Source: Dyadobacter diqingensis (GTDB lineage: Bacteria; Bacteroidota; Bacteroidia; Cytophagales; Spirosomataceae). Taken from it: a DNA stretch of 64,000 nt. Positions 26,528 through 34,952 of the stretch are shown here, in pieces. The first letter of the stretch is position 1. Each line of letters starts with the position of its first letter. The stretch spans positions 372,001 through 436,000 of the forward strand of contig NZ_JAMXKF010000003.1 of assembly GCF_024220585.1 (NCBI RefSeq). The letters are read 5' to 3'. The position numbers were made by a program, and so were the translations under genes. Below the pieces are notes generated by a model, which worked only from the letters and a program-made list of their open reading frames with translations, did no database searches and was not told the DNA's origin.

Positions 26528-27853
26528 CTAGAAAACAGCTTTCCAAACGTCGTTGAAAATTGCAAAAGCCATTAAGCCCAGAAGTAAAACCATCCCTACT
26601 TTCTGTGCATTTTCAAGGAAAGTGTCTGATGGTTTGCGGCCTGAAATGATTTCGTATGAAAGAATAACAGCATGGCCACCATCCAAAGCAGGAATCGGCA
26701 ACGCATTCATAAAGGCTAATACCATCGAAAGCAGACCTGTAAGCTGCCAGAAACGCGCCCAGTCCCAAACACCGCCAAACATTCTGGCAATTCCGATCGG
26801 GCCGCTTAGTGCTTTGGAAGCAGAAACTTCACCGCGGAAAATTTTACCAAAACCCTTGATGTTATTAAACACCACGGCAAAGGCATTTTTAGTACCTTCC
26901 TGCACAGCCTCGCCCAAAGTGTAATTTATTGTGGTAAAAACAAGCAGATTTTCTGCACCAATACCGATGGTCCCTTCGTCAGAAACTTTAACATCGATGA
27001 TTTGCTGCTGGCCCGCACGGTCGATACCGATCTTAGCGACCTGTCCTTTCAATGGCGGAAGCTGAGCCTGTAATTCGGTGTAAAAACGAATCGGAGAACC
27101 ATTGATCGAGACAATTTTATCTCCTACTTTAAGACCTGCTTTTTGTGCAGGATCTCCCGGAGAAAGCTCACCAATTTTGAACGGCATGGCAGGACGAATG
27201 AAATTGCCCTTTTCTTCCGGATCCGACAGTTTTTCGATAAAGTTATTCGGGATATCGATATCAATTTCTTCTCCGTTACGATCTACCGTATAAGAGCTGT
27301 TACTGCCCAAAAAGACATCTGAACTGATCACCTCATTAAAATCGCTGAAAGACTTTCCGTTGATTTTAATGATCTTGTCTCCCGTACGCAGACCGATCTG
27401 CTGTGCAAGATCGCCGGCGATGATTCCGTATTTGTTAACCTCTTCTTTGGAAAGAATCTTCTCACCTTCATTGTAAGCAATGACTATAAAAATGATCACC
27501 CCAACGATTACGTTCACAATGATACCGCCAAGCATTACGATTAATCGTTGCCATGCTGGTTTTGAACGGAATTCCCATGGCTGAGGATCTTTGCTCATCG
27601 CATCCGTATCCATGGATTCGTCAATCATACCCGATATTTTCACAAAGCCACCCAGTGGAATGGCGCCAATTCCATATTCAGTTTCTCCTTTTTGTATACT
27701 CCATATTTTGGGAGGAAACCCGATGAAGTATTTTTCCACACGCATACCAAACATCTTGGCGGCAAACATATGCCCCCACTCATGCAATCCCACCAAAATA
27801 GACAAACCCAAAATGAGCTGTCCCGCCATAATTAAGTACTCTAAGTATTCCAT
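26528..27853 (-). CDS. rseP: Site-2 protease RseP
   Basis: At 441 residues this has the intramembrane zinc metalloprotease layout. The first helix holds GLHEWGHMFAAK with the HEWGH zinc motif at about residues 24-28. Two PDZ domains follow in the periplasmic loop, visible as LAQQIGLRTGDKIIKING and PAQKAGLKVGDKIVSING. The C-terminal helices contain the second zinc-site motif NALPIPALDGGHAVIL. RseP cleaves anti-sigma factors and signal peptide remnants in the inner membrane. It is a plausible partner in release of ECF sigma factors in this genome, but nothing in the window links it to a specific one. Confidence 0.95.
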   Translation of the reverse strand: MEYLEYLIMAGQLILGLSILVGLHEWGHMFAAKMFGMRVEKYFIGFPPKIWSIQKGETEYGIGAIPLGGFVKISGMIDESMDTDAMSKDPQPWEFRSKPAWQRLIVMLGGIIVNVIVGVIIFIVIAYNEGEKILSKEEVNKYGIIAGDLAQQIGLRTGDKIIKINGKSFSDFNEVISSDVFLGSNSSYTVDRNGEEIDIDIPNNFIEKLSDPEEKGNFIRPAMPFKIGELSPGDPAQKAGLKVGDKIVSINGSPIRFYTELQAQLPPLKGQVAKIGIDRAGQQQIIDVKVSDEGTIGIGAENLLVFTTINYTLGEAVQEGTKNAFAVVFNNIKGFGKIFRGEVSASKALSGPIGIARMFGGVWDWARFWQLTGLLSMVLAFMNALPIPALDGGHAVILSYEIISGRKPSDTFLENAQKVGMVLLLGLMAFAIFNDVWKAVF

Positions 27854-28048
27854 TCAGATCTTTGAGGTAATTGAAAATTGATAATGGAAAATTGAAAATC
27901 AAACCACTTTTCGCGAGGCGATCAAGAGTTTGTCATTTCAAAGATTAAACTTTTACTTTTATTGTTAATACAAATAAACGTAAACTCAAACAGTAAAGTT
28001 ACGCAAAAGCCACAATTTCGTTTAAAAACCTTTTATGAACGGTATGGG

Positions 28049-29866
28049 TTATGAATTTTGCATATCGATATCAATGCCCATCATCCGCATCAGCTCAGAA
28101 GCATTAAAAGATTTACAAATGCCATCATGCAGCTGATAATCGAATTTTAGCTGGCCATTTTCCACATCAGAGCGAAAGTGAAAGTTGTGCACATAAGATT
28201 CGGTAGCGCCCCATTCCCCCAGTTCAAGATCATGCGTGGAAACCAGTCCTGCCGAACTTTTCGTATGCAGCTGACGGATCAGTGCCTCGGCGCCCTTATG
28301 GCGGTCGGCTGAATTTGTTCCTTTTAATATTTCATCCAAAAGATAGAAAACCGGCGATTGATTTTTTTCATCAGCCAGTTCCAGCAGTTGTCTTAATCGT
28401 TTTAATTCAGCATAAAATGACGACGTACTTTCTTCCAGAGAATCCTGTGTACGCATGCTGCTGAACACACGGACCGGCGCACATGCAAACTTGGCAGCAG
28501 AAACGACCGCGCCCATTTGAGCCAGCACAAGATTGAGTCCGATCGTTCGTAAAAAGGTACTTTTACCAGACATATTGGAGCCGGTAACCAGAATGGTATG
28601 GCCCAATCCGTTCATATTGAAATGATTGCTCACCCGTTTTTCCTTGGGAATAAGCGGATGTCCCATCTGCGTCGCCTCAATATAAACGTCTTTCTGCCAG
28701 GTTACCTGAGGAACCGTATGTTCCGGATAGGCAAAAGCATTTCCCGCCAGACTGTTCATCGCTTCTATATCGGCGAGGACATTGAGCCACGTATTTAAAT
28801 CATCTTTATGCGACTTTTTCCATTTTTCAAGCCCGGCCAGGCAATACAGATCCCAGAGTGTCGGGATAGATACAAACACGAGAAAATAAGGATTGTTGTG
28901 GTAATCCAGCCGTTCAAACAAAACACCGGATTTTCTCAAAGAATGGGCAGCGCCGCGGATTAAGGTCTGCCGTTGTTTCCACCAGCGGGAGCGGAAAGTT
29001 GCCGCATCGGCAATATCCAGAAGATCGGCGTAGGCTGACAGTGTAAGTCCCAGGGCGGTGGTGCGGGACGTAAGCCCCTGTAAAACTTCCTTGTAACGTT
29101 TCAGGATCAGCAGATGCCAGGTCAGACTCAGGATCAGTACCCAGGCAGGGATCAATCCTGCAAAAGTCAGTCCGGCTATCAATAACGTGGCCAGAGACCA
29201 GAACCGCCAGCGTAAAGATGTTTGTAATGAATCGGGTAAAGTTTCCGAGGCCCAGTCGCGGAATGCGCTGACCTGCTGTGCCGCATGCTCATGTAACAAA
29301 GCAGTGGCTTCCCAGGTCTGCCGGAACTCCGGATTATTTTTAAATTCCTCAACCGCCTCCTGTCTCATCAGAATTTCTTCCAGCGGAGCATGATTTTTAA
29401 GCCAGTTTGCCAGTCTGCGGCTGCCTTCCGCGGTACGAGTCCGGTTTAAGACCCGGTATAACGAGTACTCTCCGAAGATATCAAGGTCAGTAGCGAATGC
29501 GTGATTTTTTTCCTGATAATGTATTCCCGTATCTTTTCTTTTGAACCGGAACGATAACCGCTCGATTTCATCGTCATTGATAGTCTGGATATTTCGCTGG
29601 AAATTACGCTTCCTCTTGGCCGTTTGTTGTAACCGCATCAGAATCAGAAACAGCACCAGTGCGATCAGCGCACCGATTCCCCATTCGGATTGTCCTGTTT
29701 TATTTCCAATCCATAACGTCCCGAAAATACTCAGGAAAGCTACCACTCTTCCGATAGAAAGCAGATTGGAGCGGTCCTGTGCAATTTGTTCCGCTGCTTT
29801 TGCTTTCTGAAGTTCAGTTTCGAAAAAAGTGTGTGGGTTTGTAATTTCCTTGTGATTGTCCATCAA
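28049..29866 (-). CDS. Membrane-anchored MutS-family ATPase
   Basis: At 605 residues the C-terminal half is a MutS ATPase: Walker A GSNMSGKSTF (residues 429-438), SSMRTQDSLEESTSSFYAEL, Walker B FYLLDEILKGTNSADR, and LVSTHDLEL. The N-terminal half lacks MutS mismatch-recognition domain I and the GxFxE motif. It instead carries two pairs of hydrophobic segments (~36-55 and 62-78; ~222-255). That composition implies an inner-membrane protein with a cytoplasmic MutS-type ATPase, so classical mismatch repair is unlikely. Homologues are common in Bacteroidota and unassigned. It starts inside the stop of the ABC exporter gene (4-bp overlap), pointing to coupled translation. Confidence 0.88.
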   Translation of the reverse strand: MMDNHKEITNPHTFFETELQKAKAAEQIAQDRSNLLSIGRVVAFLSIFGTLWIGNKTGQSEWGIGALIALVLFLILMRLQQTAKRKRNFQRNIQTINDDEIERLSFRFKRKDTGIHYQEKNHAFATDLDIFGEYSLYRVLNRTRTAEGSRRLANWLKNHAPLEEILMRQEAVEEFKNNPEFRQTWEATALLHEHAAQQVSAFRDWASETLPDSLQTSLRWRFWSLATLLIAGLTFAGLIPAWVLILSLTWHLLILKRYKEVLQGLTSRTTALGLTLSAYADLLDIADAATFRSRWWKQRQTLIRGAAHSLRKSGVLFERLDYHNNPYFLVFVSIPTLWDLYCLAGLEKWKKSHKDDLNTWLNVLADIEAMNSLAGNAFAYPEHTVPQVTWQKDVYIEATQMGHPLIPKEKRVSNHFNMNGLGHTILVTGSNMSGKSTFLRTIGLNLVLAQMGAVVSAAKFACAPVRVFSSMRTQDSLEESTSSFYAELKRLRQLLELADEKNQSPVFYLLDEILKGTNSADRHKGAEALIRQLHTKSSAGLVSTHDLELGEWGATESYVHNFHFRSDVENGQLKFDYQLHDGICKSFNASELMRMMGIDIDMQNS

Positions 29867-31680
29867 TGGGCTTCTGCTGTTTCAAACTGTAATTTAATCA
29901 GACTTGCATACAAGCCGTTGTCGAGCAGAGATAATTCCTGATGTGAGCCCGACTCGGCAATTTTACCATCTTTAATGACATAAATGGAATCTACTTTTCG
30001 GATGGTCGCCAGTCTGTGTGCAATCACGATGGTGGTTCGGTTTTGCATCAATTCATTAAGGGCAATCTGAACCAGTTTTTCAGACTCTGCGTCCAGCGAG
30101 CTTGTCGCCTCATCGAGAATAAGAATTTTTGGATCTTTCAAAATTGCACGAGCAATAGCGATACGCTGGCGTTGTCCTCCTGATAATTTCACACCACGCT
30201 CACCAACAATCGTTTCGAAACGCTCAGGGAATGACTCAATGAACTCAGTGGCATAAGCTTTTCGGGCTGCTTCATGAATTTCTTCTTTTGTTGCGGAAGG
30301 ACGGCCGTATGCAATATTTTCATAAATCGTACCTCCAAAAAGCATAACCTCCTGCGGAACGATCGCAATGTTTTTCCTTAATTCTGAAATTCCGTATTCC
30401 GAAATCGATTTGCCATCCACGAGAATATCACCCGACTGGTTATTGTAATACCGCATCAGCAGTTGAATGATCGTCGATTTTCCGGCGCCGCTGTATCCAA
30501 CCAAAGCAATTTTCTCTCCGGCGTTCACGTGGAAAGAAATACCTTTTAATACCGGCAGGTCAGCTCTTGACGGATAAGCAAACTGTACATTTTTATAGGT
30601 GATATCACCCCTGACAGGCGAAACCGAAGGTGTCGCGGATTCCTGTATGGATACTTCGGATGTTTCCGCAAGTAGTTCGAAAATACGTTCCGAGGCTCCG
30701 ACGGTTTTGTTGATCTGTGCATACAAGTCACCCAGACCGCCGATGGAAGCTCCAATGAACGTGGTATATAAGATGAAAGTGAACAAATCGGACAGGTTCA
30801 TATCACCGGACTGCACCAGACCCGCTCCAAACCAGATTACGCCCACAATACCTCCAAAAATTGCAAAGATGATAAAGGAAACAAATCCGCCACGATACGT
30901 TGCGGCATGAAGCGCCAGTTTTACCACGCGTCCCAAGGCTGTCTGATACCGGTTGACTTCCAGATGCTCGTTGGTAAAAGCCTTCACAACATTAACGGAT
31001 TGGAGGGTTTCTTCCACAATTACGTTAGCGGCAGCCAATTCATCCTGTGCCTTTTTTGACAAACGACGGATATATCTTCCAAAAAACATGGCCGCAACCA
31101 CCAGAATCGGGAATGTCCCCATCATGAATAACGTCAGTTTCCATGAAGTATAGGAAATAATGGCAATACCCACCACCAACGTGGCGACCTGACGGAAAAA
31201 TTCAGCAATCGTGAATGACAAAACGCCTTCCAGCTGAGAAACATCGGAAGTTACGCGGCTCGTTAATTCCCCGACACGGCGTTGTTCCAGAAATCCCAGT
31301 GGCAGTGTTATAATTTTGGCGTAAGTATCCCGGCGCAGATCGGCCATGGCCCTTTCACTGACACGGGTAAACAGGAATATTCTCAGAAAGGAAAAAACAG
31401 CCTGAAAAACGAGAACAAAAACCAGAAAGACGGTGATCTGGTTGATGGTATATTTTGATTTTCCTTCGATCACTTCAACAATGCTTCCAATAAGTTTTGG
31501 GAAAGCAAGTGAAGTGAAGGTTGAGAGTGTCAGGAATATCATCCCAACTATGAAAAGCCACTTATATGGAAGTATGTAACGAAAAAGAGCGAAGGTTTTT
31601 TTTAGCCCTTCCCAACTAATTTTTTTTACTGCAAACGGAGATCCCGATTCCCCCTCATCACTCATTCTTCTTTTGGCCAT
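29863..31680 (-). CDS. ABC exporter, MsbA/lipid-type, permease fused to ATPase
   Basis: At 605 residues this is a half-transporter with six N-terminal membrane helices (starting at WLFIVGMIFLTLSTFTSLAF) and a C-terminal ATPase. The ATPase has Walker A GYSGAGKSTI, signature LSGGQRQRIAIARAIL, Walker B ILILDEATSSLD and the switch His in VIAHRL. The family includes lipid A flippases and drug exporters; the substrate cannot be told from the sequence. It works as a dimer in the inner membrane. It overlaps the membrane MutS gene by 4 bp, so the two are probably made together. Confidence 0.92.
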   Translation of the reverse strand: MAKRRMSDEGESGSPFAVKKISWEGLKKTFALFRYILPYKWLFIVGMIFLTLSTFTSLAFPKLIGSIVEVIEGKSKYTINQITVFLVFVLVFQAVFSFLRIFLFTRVSERAMADLRRDTYAKIITLPLGFLEQRRVGELTSRVTSDVSQLEGVLSFTIAEFFRQVATLVVGIAIISYTSWKLTLFMMGTFPILVVAAMFFGRYIRRLSKKAQDELAAANVIVEETLQSVNVVKAFTNEHLEVNRYQTALGRVVKLALHAATYRGGFVSFIIFAIFGGIVGVIWFGAGLVQSGDMNLSDLFTFILYTTFIGASIGGLGDLYAQINKTVGASERIFELLAETSEVSIQESATPSVSPVRGDITYKNVQFAYPSRADLPVLKGISFHVNAGEKIALVGYSGAGKSTIIQLLMRYYNNQSGDILVDGKSISEYGISELRKNIAIVPQEVMLFGGTIYENIAYGRPSATKEEIHEAARKAYATEFIESFPERFETIVGERGVKLSGGQRQRIAIARAILKDPKILILDEATSSLDAESEKLVQIALNELMQNRTTIVIAHRLATIRKVDSIYVIKDGKIAESGSHQELSLLDNGLYASLIKLQFETAEAH

Positions 31681-31924
31681 TGCAAAAATCTATTCAATAC
31701 AGGTTACTTAACTATTACTAACAAAGGGTTACGGCAATTATGGATTCATAAAGTTAGGTCAAATGCCTGATAACCATATTCCTATCATCAGGGCAGCAAA
31801 AGTACGGAATAATTGATAATTACGGACAAGATTGATCAGCCGGATCATTGAGAATTATCGTTGTTTAAAACAGAATTGCATTTTTTCTGTTTTTTATTAA
31901 AAGTAATCCAAATGAATTTGTAGA
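31681..31924. other. Intergenic interval upstream of the ECF sigma locus
   Basis: This is the first part of a 568-bp stretch without a confident gene, between the divergently oriented ABC exporter and the ECF sigma factor. It is AT-rich. A TTG at 31876-31878 and a TGAATTTG (31913-31920, one mismatch to TAnnTTTG) lie just before the ATG at 31925. That spacing would leave almost no leader, so a promoter here is doubtful. I see no RNA gene or repeat. Confidence 0.4.
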
Positions 31925-32162
31925 ATGAATCTTACCAACCTCAATTTGTTGATAAACAATTATCTGATTGTAAAGGAGAAGGAAAATATCAGATTTATAG
32001 GTACGGATTCTGAGTTTGATAAAAAAATGGATAAAAATCATGATCTTGAAAGATATTTCCTGAAAGCTAAAAAATCTGTTAAGCGGCTCGTTGTTTGCAT
32101 TTTATAGCGATATTCATGAGGCTTTTGGAATGGATGATATGCAGGATGTGACGTATTATTGA
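31925..32162 (+). pseudogene. Small gene apparently frameshifted at an A6 run
   Basis: The ATG at 31925 opens a frame for about 48 residues (MNLTNLNLLINNYLIV... to RYFLKAK), which then meets a stop at 32105. Directly after a run of six A (32069-32074), the neighbouring frame continues with protein-like text NLLSGSLFAFYSDIHEAFG and MDDMQDVTYY, ending in TGA at 32160-32162. Skipping one base in the A-run joins both halves into one ~78-residue protein with no internal stop. I do not recognise the family. It could be a decayed gene, a sequencing error, or slippage. The joined form is small and polar, with no signal peptide. It precedes the sigma factor by 86 bp. Confidence 0.4.
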
Positions 32163-32203
32163 CCGGCGCGAAAAATTATTTTCAAAAAAACGGAAAACCC
32201 ACG

Positions 32204-32228
32204 CAACCACTTTGGCAACTACAACGTA
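32204..32228 (+). promoter_or_regulatory. Candidate autoregulated ECF promoter of the sigma factor gene
   Basis: CAACC (32204-32208, within ACGCAACC) and CGTA (32225-32228) are separated by 16 bp. That matches the AAC / CGT core of ECF promoters. The -10 element is 20 bp upstream of the ATG at 32249. ACGCAACC upstream of ECF genes is something I recall from other Bacteroidota, without a search. Confidence 0.5.
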
Positions 32229-32248
32229 AGTGTAGAAAAACAAACGAC

Positions 32249-32818
32249 ATGCCCGAGTATAACTCCGCCGTTCTTCAAGAACTACTCGACGGCTGTTTGA
32301 AAAAGAACCGCCGTAGTCAGGAGCTGTTGTATAAACAGTTTTATGGCTATGCTATGAGCATCTGTTTACGCTATACACGGAGTCGGGAAGAGGCGAAAGA
32401 AATAATGAACGATGGTTTTTTAAAGATTTTTACCAAGCTGGATAGTTTTGATCAAAGCCGTTCTTTTAAAAGTTGGTTGAGCAGGGTAATGATAAACACC
32501 GCACTGGATCATTACCGGCACGAAATTCGTCACGAAGTTTTGGATGATGTGGAAGCTGCGGATCAGGTATTTGTAGATGAAACTGTAATCAACAAAATGG
32601 CGCATGAAGAGATAATCAGCCTTGTACAAGAGTTAACGCCGGCCTATAGGCTGGTTTTTAGTCTGGCTGTCATTGACGGGTACACGCACGAAGAAATTGC
32701 CGAACAATTGAATATTTCCGTAGGAGCTTCAAAATCGAATTTGTCGCGTGCCAGGGAAAAGTTGAGAATGATGCTATCCAAAATTAACATTGACAATTAT
32801 GAAAGAGTTACCAGATGA
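32249..32818 (+). CDS. ECF RNA polymerase sigma-70 factor
   Basis: About 189 residues from the ATG at 32249; an upstream TTG extension is rejected. Region 2 is ELLYKQFYGYAMSICLRYTRSREEAKEIMNDGFLKIFTKL (recognised by its SREEAKEIMNDGF core), followed by SFKSWLSRVMINTALDHYR. Region 4 contains GYTHEEIAEQLNISVGASKSNLSRAREKLR as the helix-turn-helix. Its last codons overlap the start of the next gene, whose N-terminus looks like an anti-sigma domain, so this is a sigma/anti-sigma pair. The upstream element at 32204-32228 suggests that it transcribes its own gene. Confidence 0.93.
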   Translation: MPEYNSAVLQELLDGCLKKNRRSQELLYKQFYGYAMSICLRYTRSREEAKEIMNDGFLKIFTKLDSFDQSRSFKSWLSRVMINTALDHYRHEIRHEVLDDVEAADQVFVDETVINKMAHEEIISLVQELTPAYRLVFSLAVIDGYTHEEIAEQLNISVGASKSNLSRAREKLRMMLSKINIDNYERVTR

Positions 32819-34328
32819 CGAACTGGACAAGCTCTTCAAAAAGTCAGCGGAAGAGCTTGATTCGACTTTTGATCCACAGGATTGGAACGCGCTGAGAAGC
32901 AGGTTGGATAGTGCCGATGGAAAAACACCCGCAATGTGGTGGAGGAAATGGTGGTCGGCGGGTTTGCTTGCCTTACTGATGATAGGCGGAATAGGAACGT
33001 ATTTGCTAACAAATAACCCGAAAGAATCTGATAAAACTTTTGCTGCCAAAAATGCCGGTCAAACATCGATAGGGCCTGCCCCTTCGATTAAAAATGGCGA
33101 GGCTAACAATAAAATCGTTGAAGAACAGACTGCCGTAAAACTGGATGGGCAAAGTAAAAATGTTGCCCAAAACGGAAAAAAAGGGCAGCTTGAGGGAATA
33201 GGCGCTGTTGCAAAACGTGAGGAAGATGAGATCTCTGCAAGTAAAAATGACTTGCCGGGGAGCGCAGCGGATAACGAAATAACTAAAACAAAAAATAGAA
33301 AGATACTGCCCCGTCGCTGGTCTAAGACAGGCGGAGTGTACTTAGAGCCTAACCGTTCTATTGGGAGAGGGGGTGACGGGGCATTTAATACTGAGCAGAA
33401 AGCCAGGAAGTATCCGGCGATTGAAGGTGGTTTGGGGAATGTGGCGGAGAAAGAAACTTTGGTTCAAACGAAACGTGGTGAACGGGAAGTTTTCAATTCT
33501 GGGAAGGGCGTGGTACAAACGGTTGACACGGATCCTATTTCGGAGTCACAGGCTGCTGAAAATATTCCTTTTAATGCCAGTGATGTGGCTGAGGAAAACC
33601 GGTTATTGATCTCAGCAGATTGGCTGGAATCCAGAGCTATGGTTTGGAATAAAGCAAAAGCATTGCCAAAGGTGAAGCCAGCTGAAACGCCGGTTTCGCA
33701 ACCGGTCAAAGCGGCTGATGAAAAAGAACCTTCCCCGAAATTTGCCGTACGTTTTAGTTATTCTCCGGATCTCAGTACAGTAGGTCTGAAAAATTTATCT
33801 AAACCCGGCACAGCCGTTTCGCTACTCATAGAATATGCCTTGTTCCGGAAATTATACATTCAGACAGGCGTAACCAGAAGTTCAAAAATTTACAATGCAA
33901 AAGCCGGCGAATACGAATGGCCTGCCAGCTGGTATGACCAGAAAGTGTTGCCAGCCAGCGTTGACGGGGTTTGTAAGGTTATTGAAATTCCGTTGAACGT
34001 GCGTTATGACATCACGCAAACGGAAAGGTCGCGGTGGTTTACGAGTGCAGGAGCCTCCTCTTATTACATGCAAAATGAAAAGTACGATTACAATTATGAC
34101 AAATATGTCCATGGGCAAAAATGGTCAAATTATGAAACTTCAACCGGGTGGTATTGGCTAAGCCACCTCAATGCTTCGGTTGGATACGAATATCGTTTGT
34201 CGAAAAAACTATCGCTGATCGCGGAGCCTTATGTGAGAATTCCTGTTAAAAAAGTTGGCTTTGGGAAGGTGGATCTGTTTACGTTTGGTACTTGGTTTTC
34301 AATTAGATATACCCCTGTTTTTAAATAA
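32799..34328 (+). CDS. Dual-membrane anti-sigma-like protein: cytoplasmic head, one TM, long linker, outer-membrane barrel
   Basis: 509 residues from the ATG at 32799, overlapping the sigma gene by 20 bp. Residues 1-48 are a charged cytoplasmic segment (LPDDELDKLFKKSAEEL, then FDPQDWNALRSRLD). One membrane helix follows at ~51-71 (WWSAGLLALLMIGGIGTYLL). Residues ~72-314 are hydrophilic, low in complexity and probably disordered. Residues ~315-509 look like an eight-stranded outer-membrane barrel (alternating strands such as KLYIQTGVTRSSKIY, IEIPLNVRYDI, ASVGYEYRLSKKLSLIAEPYVR, read in pieces), ending in VFK. A head in the cytoplasm and a barrel in the outer membrane imply that one chain spans the envelope. 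Anti-sigma factors of this kind have been reported in Bacteroides. The signal sensed here is unknown. Confidence 0.8.
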   Translation: MKELPDDELDKLFKKSAEELDSTFDPQDWNALRSRLDSADGKTPAMWWRKWWSAGLLALLMIGGIGTYLLTNNPKESDKTFAAKNAGQTSIGPAPSIKNGEANNKIVEEQTAVKLDGQSKNVAQNGKKGQLEGIGAVAKREEDEISASKNDLPGSAADNEITKTKNRKILPRRWSKTGGVYLEPNRSIGRGGDGAFNTEQKARKYPAIEGGLGNVAEKETLVQTKRGEREVFNSGKGVVQTVDTDPISESQAAENIPFNASDVAEENRLLISADWLESRAMVWNKAKALPKVKPAETPVSQPVKAADEKEPSPKFAVRFSYSPDLSTVGLKNLSKPGTAVSLLIEYALFRKLYIQTGVTRSSKIYNAKAGEYEWPASWYDQKVLPASVDGVCKVIEIPLNVRYDITQTERSRWFTSAGASSYYMQNEKYDYNYDKYVHGQKWSNYETSTGWYWLSHLNASVGYEYRLSKKLSLIAEPYVRIPVKKVGFGKVDLFTFGTWFSIRYTPVFK

Positions 34329-34422
34329 GTAATAAAGTTTTAATACCTGGTAATCATTCCCTGAAAATCGGGGACAGGATGCGTTTTGTCAAATTTTTCT
34401 ATTCATTCCTAATTATTTCACC

Positions 34423-34941
34423 ATGAACACTACTCAAAAAGAAACGATGAAAAGGGCCGAATTCCTTAGAAGTCTGAGCCTGGGAACATCAACATTAATG
34501 GCTGTTTATTGCCTTGGTTCACTGACTGCATGCAGTACGGGAGAAATGGATCCGGTAACCAATACACCAACGCCGACAACACCGGGTAGTACAACAGGGC
34601 TTACAGGCAATGCAACAACCTCGGCAGGTGCGATCAATTTTACCGTCGATCTGACCAATGCCACTTATTCAAAACTGAAAACAGCTGGCTCATTTGCGAT
34701 CGTTGGCGACCTGATCGTAGCATTTTCTACGGCCAAAACATATGTTGCACTTTCGAAAGTATGTACACATGAAGGGACCACGGTGCAGTACCGGAGTGGC
34801 GAAAATGATATCTATTGTTCAAATCACGGTTCGGAATTCTCCCTGACCGGCGCAGTGGATAAAGGTCCTGCCGTGGCTGCCCTGAAGGCATACAAGGCTG
34901 TTCTCTCGGCTGACGGCAACACATTAACAGTAACAGCGTAA
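34423..34941 (+). CDS. Exported Rieske [2Fe-2S] protein
   Basis: At 172 residues it begins with a signal resembling a Tat/lipoprotein leader (MKRAEFLRSLSLGTSTLMAV) and then LTACST, a lipobox-like site with Cys near 39. A threonine/proline-rich linker follows. The Rieske motif is complete: C-T-H (KVCTHEGTTV) and C-S-N-H (IYCSNHGSEFSLTG), giving the CxH...CxxH ligands of a [2Fe-2S] cluster. The GAV...GPA segment after the second motif is also family-like. It is probably an envelope electron carrier. It is the first gene of a tight three-gene unit with DUF5777 and YceI genes, 11 and 12 bp apart. Redox partners are not encoded here. Confidence 0.88.
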   Translation: MNTTQKETMKRAEFLRSLSLGTSTLMAVYCLGSLTACSTGEMDPVTNTPTPTTPGSTTGLTGNATTSAGAINFTVDLTNATYSKLKTAGSFAIVGDLIVAFSTAKTYVALSKVCTHEGTTVQYRSGENDIYCSNHGSEFSLTGAVDKGPAVAALKAYKAVLSADGNTLTVTA

Positions 34942-34952
34942 TCTTGAAAACT

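Noticed and set aside
27876..27900. AATTGAAAATTG-like direct repeats upstream of rseP
   Set aside because: Low-complexity AT-rich DNA of a sort that is common between Bacteroidota genes; no operator or hairpin resulted.
31925..32107. Intact 60-codon gene at this start
   Set aside because: The downstream frame continues the protein-like text beyond its stop, so a frameshifted gene explains it better.
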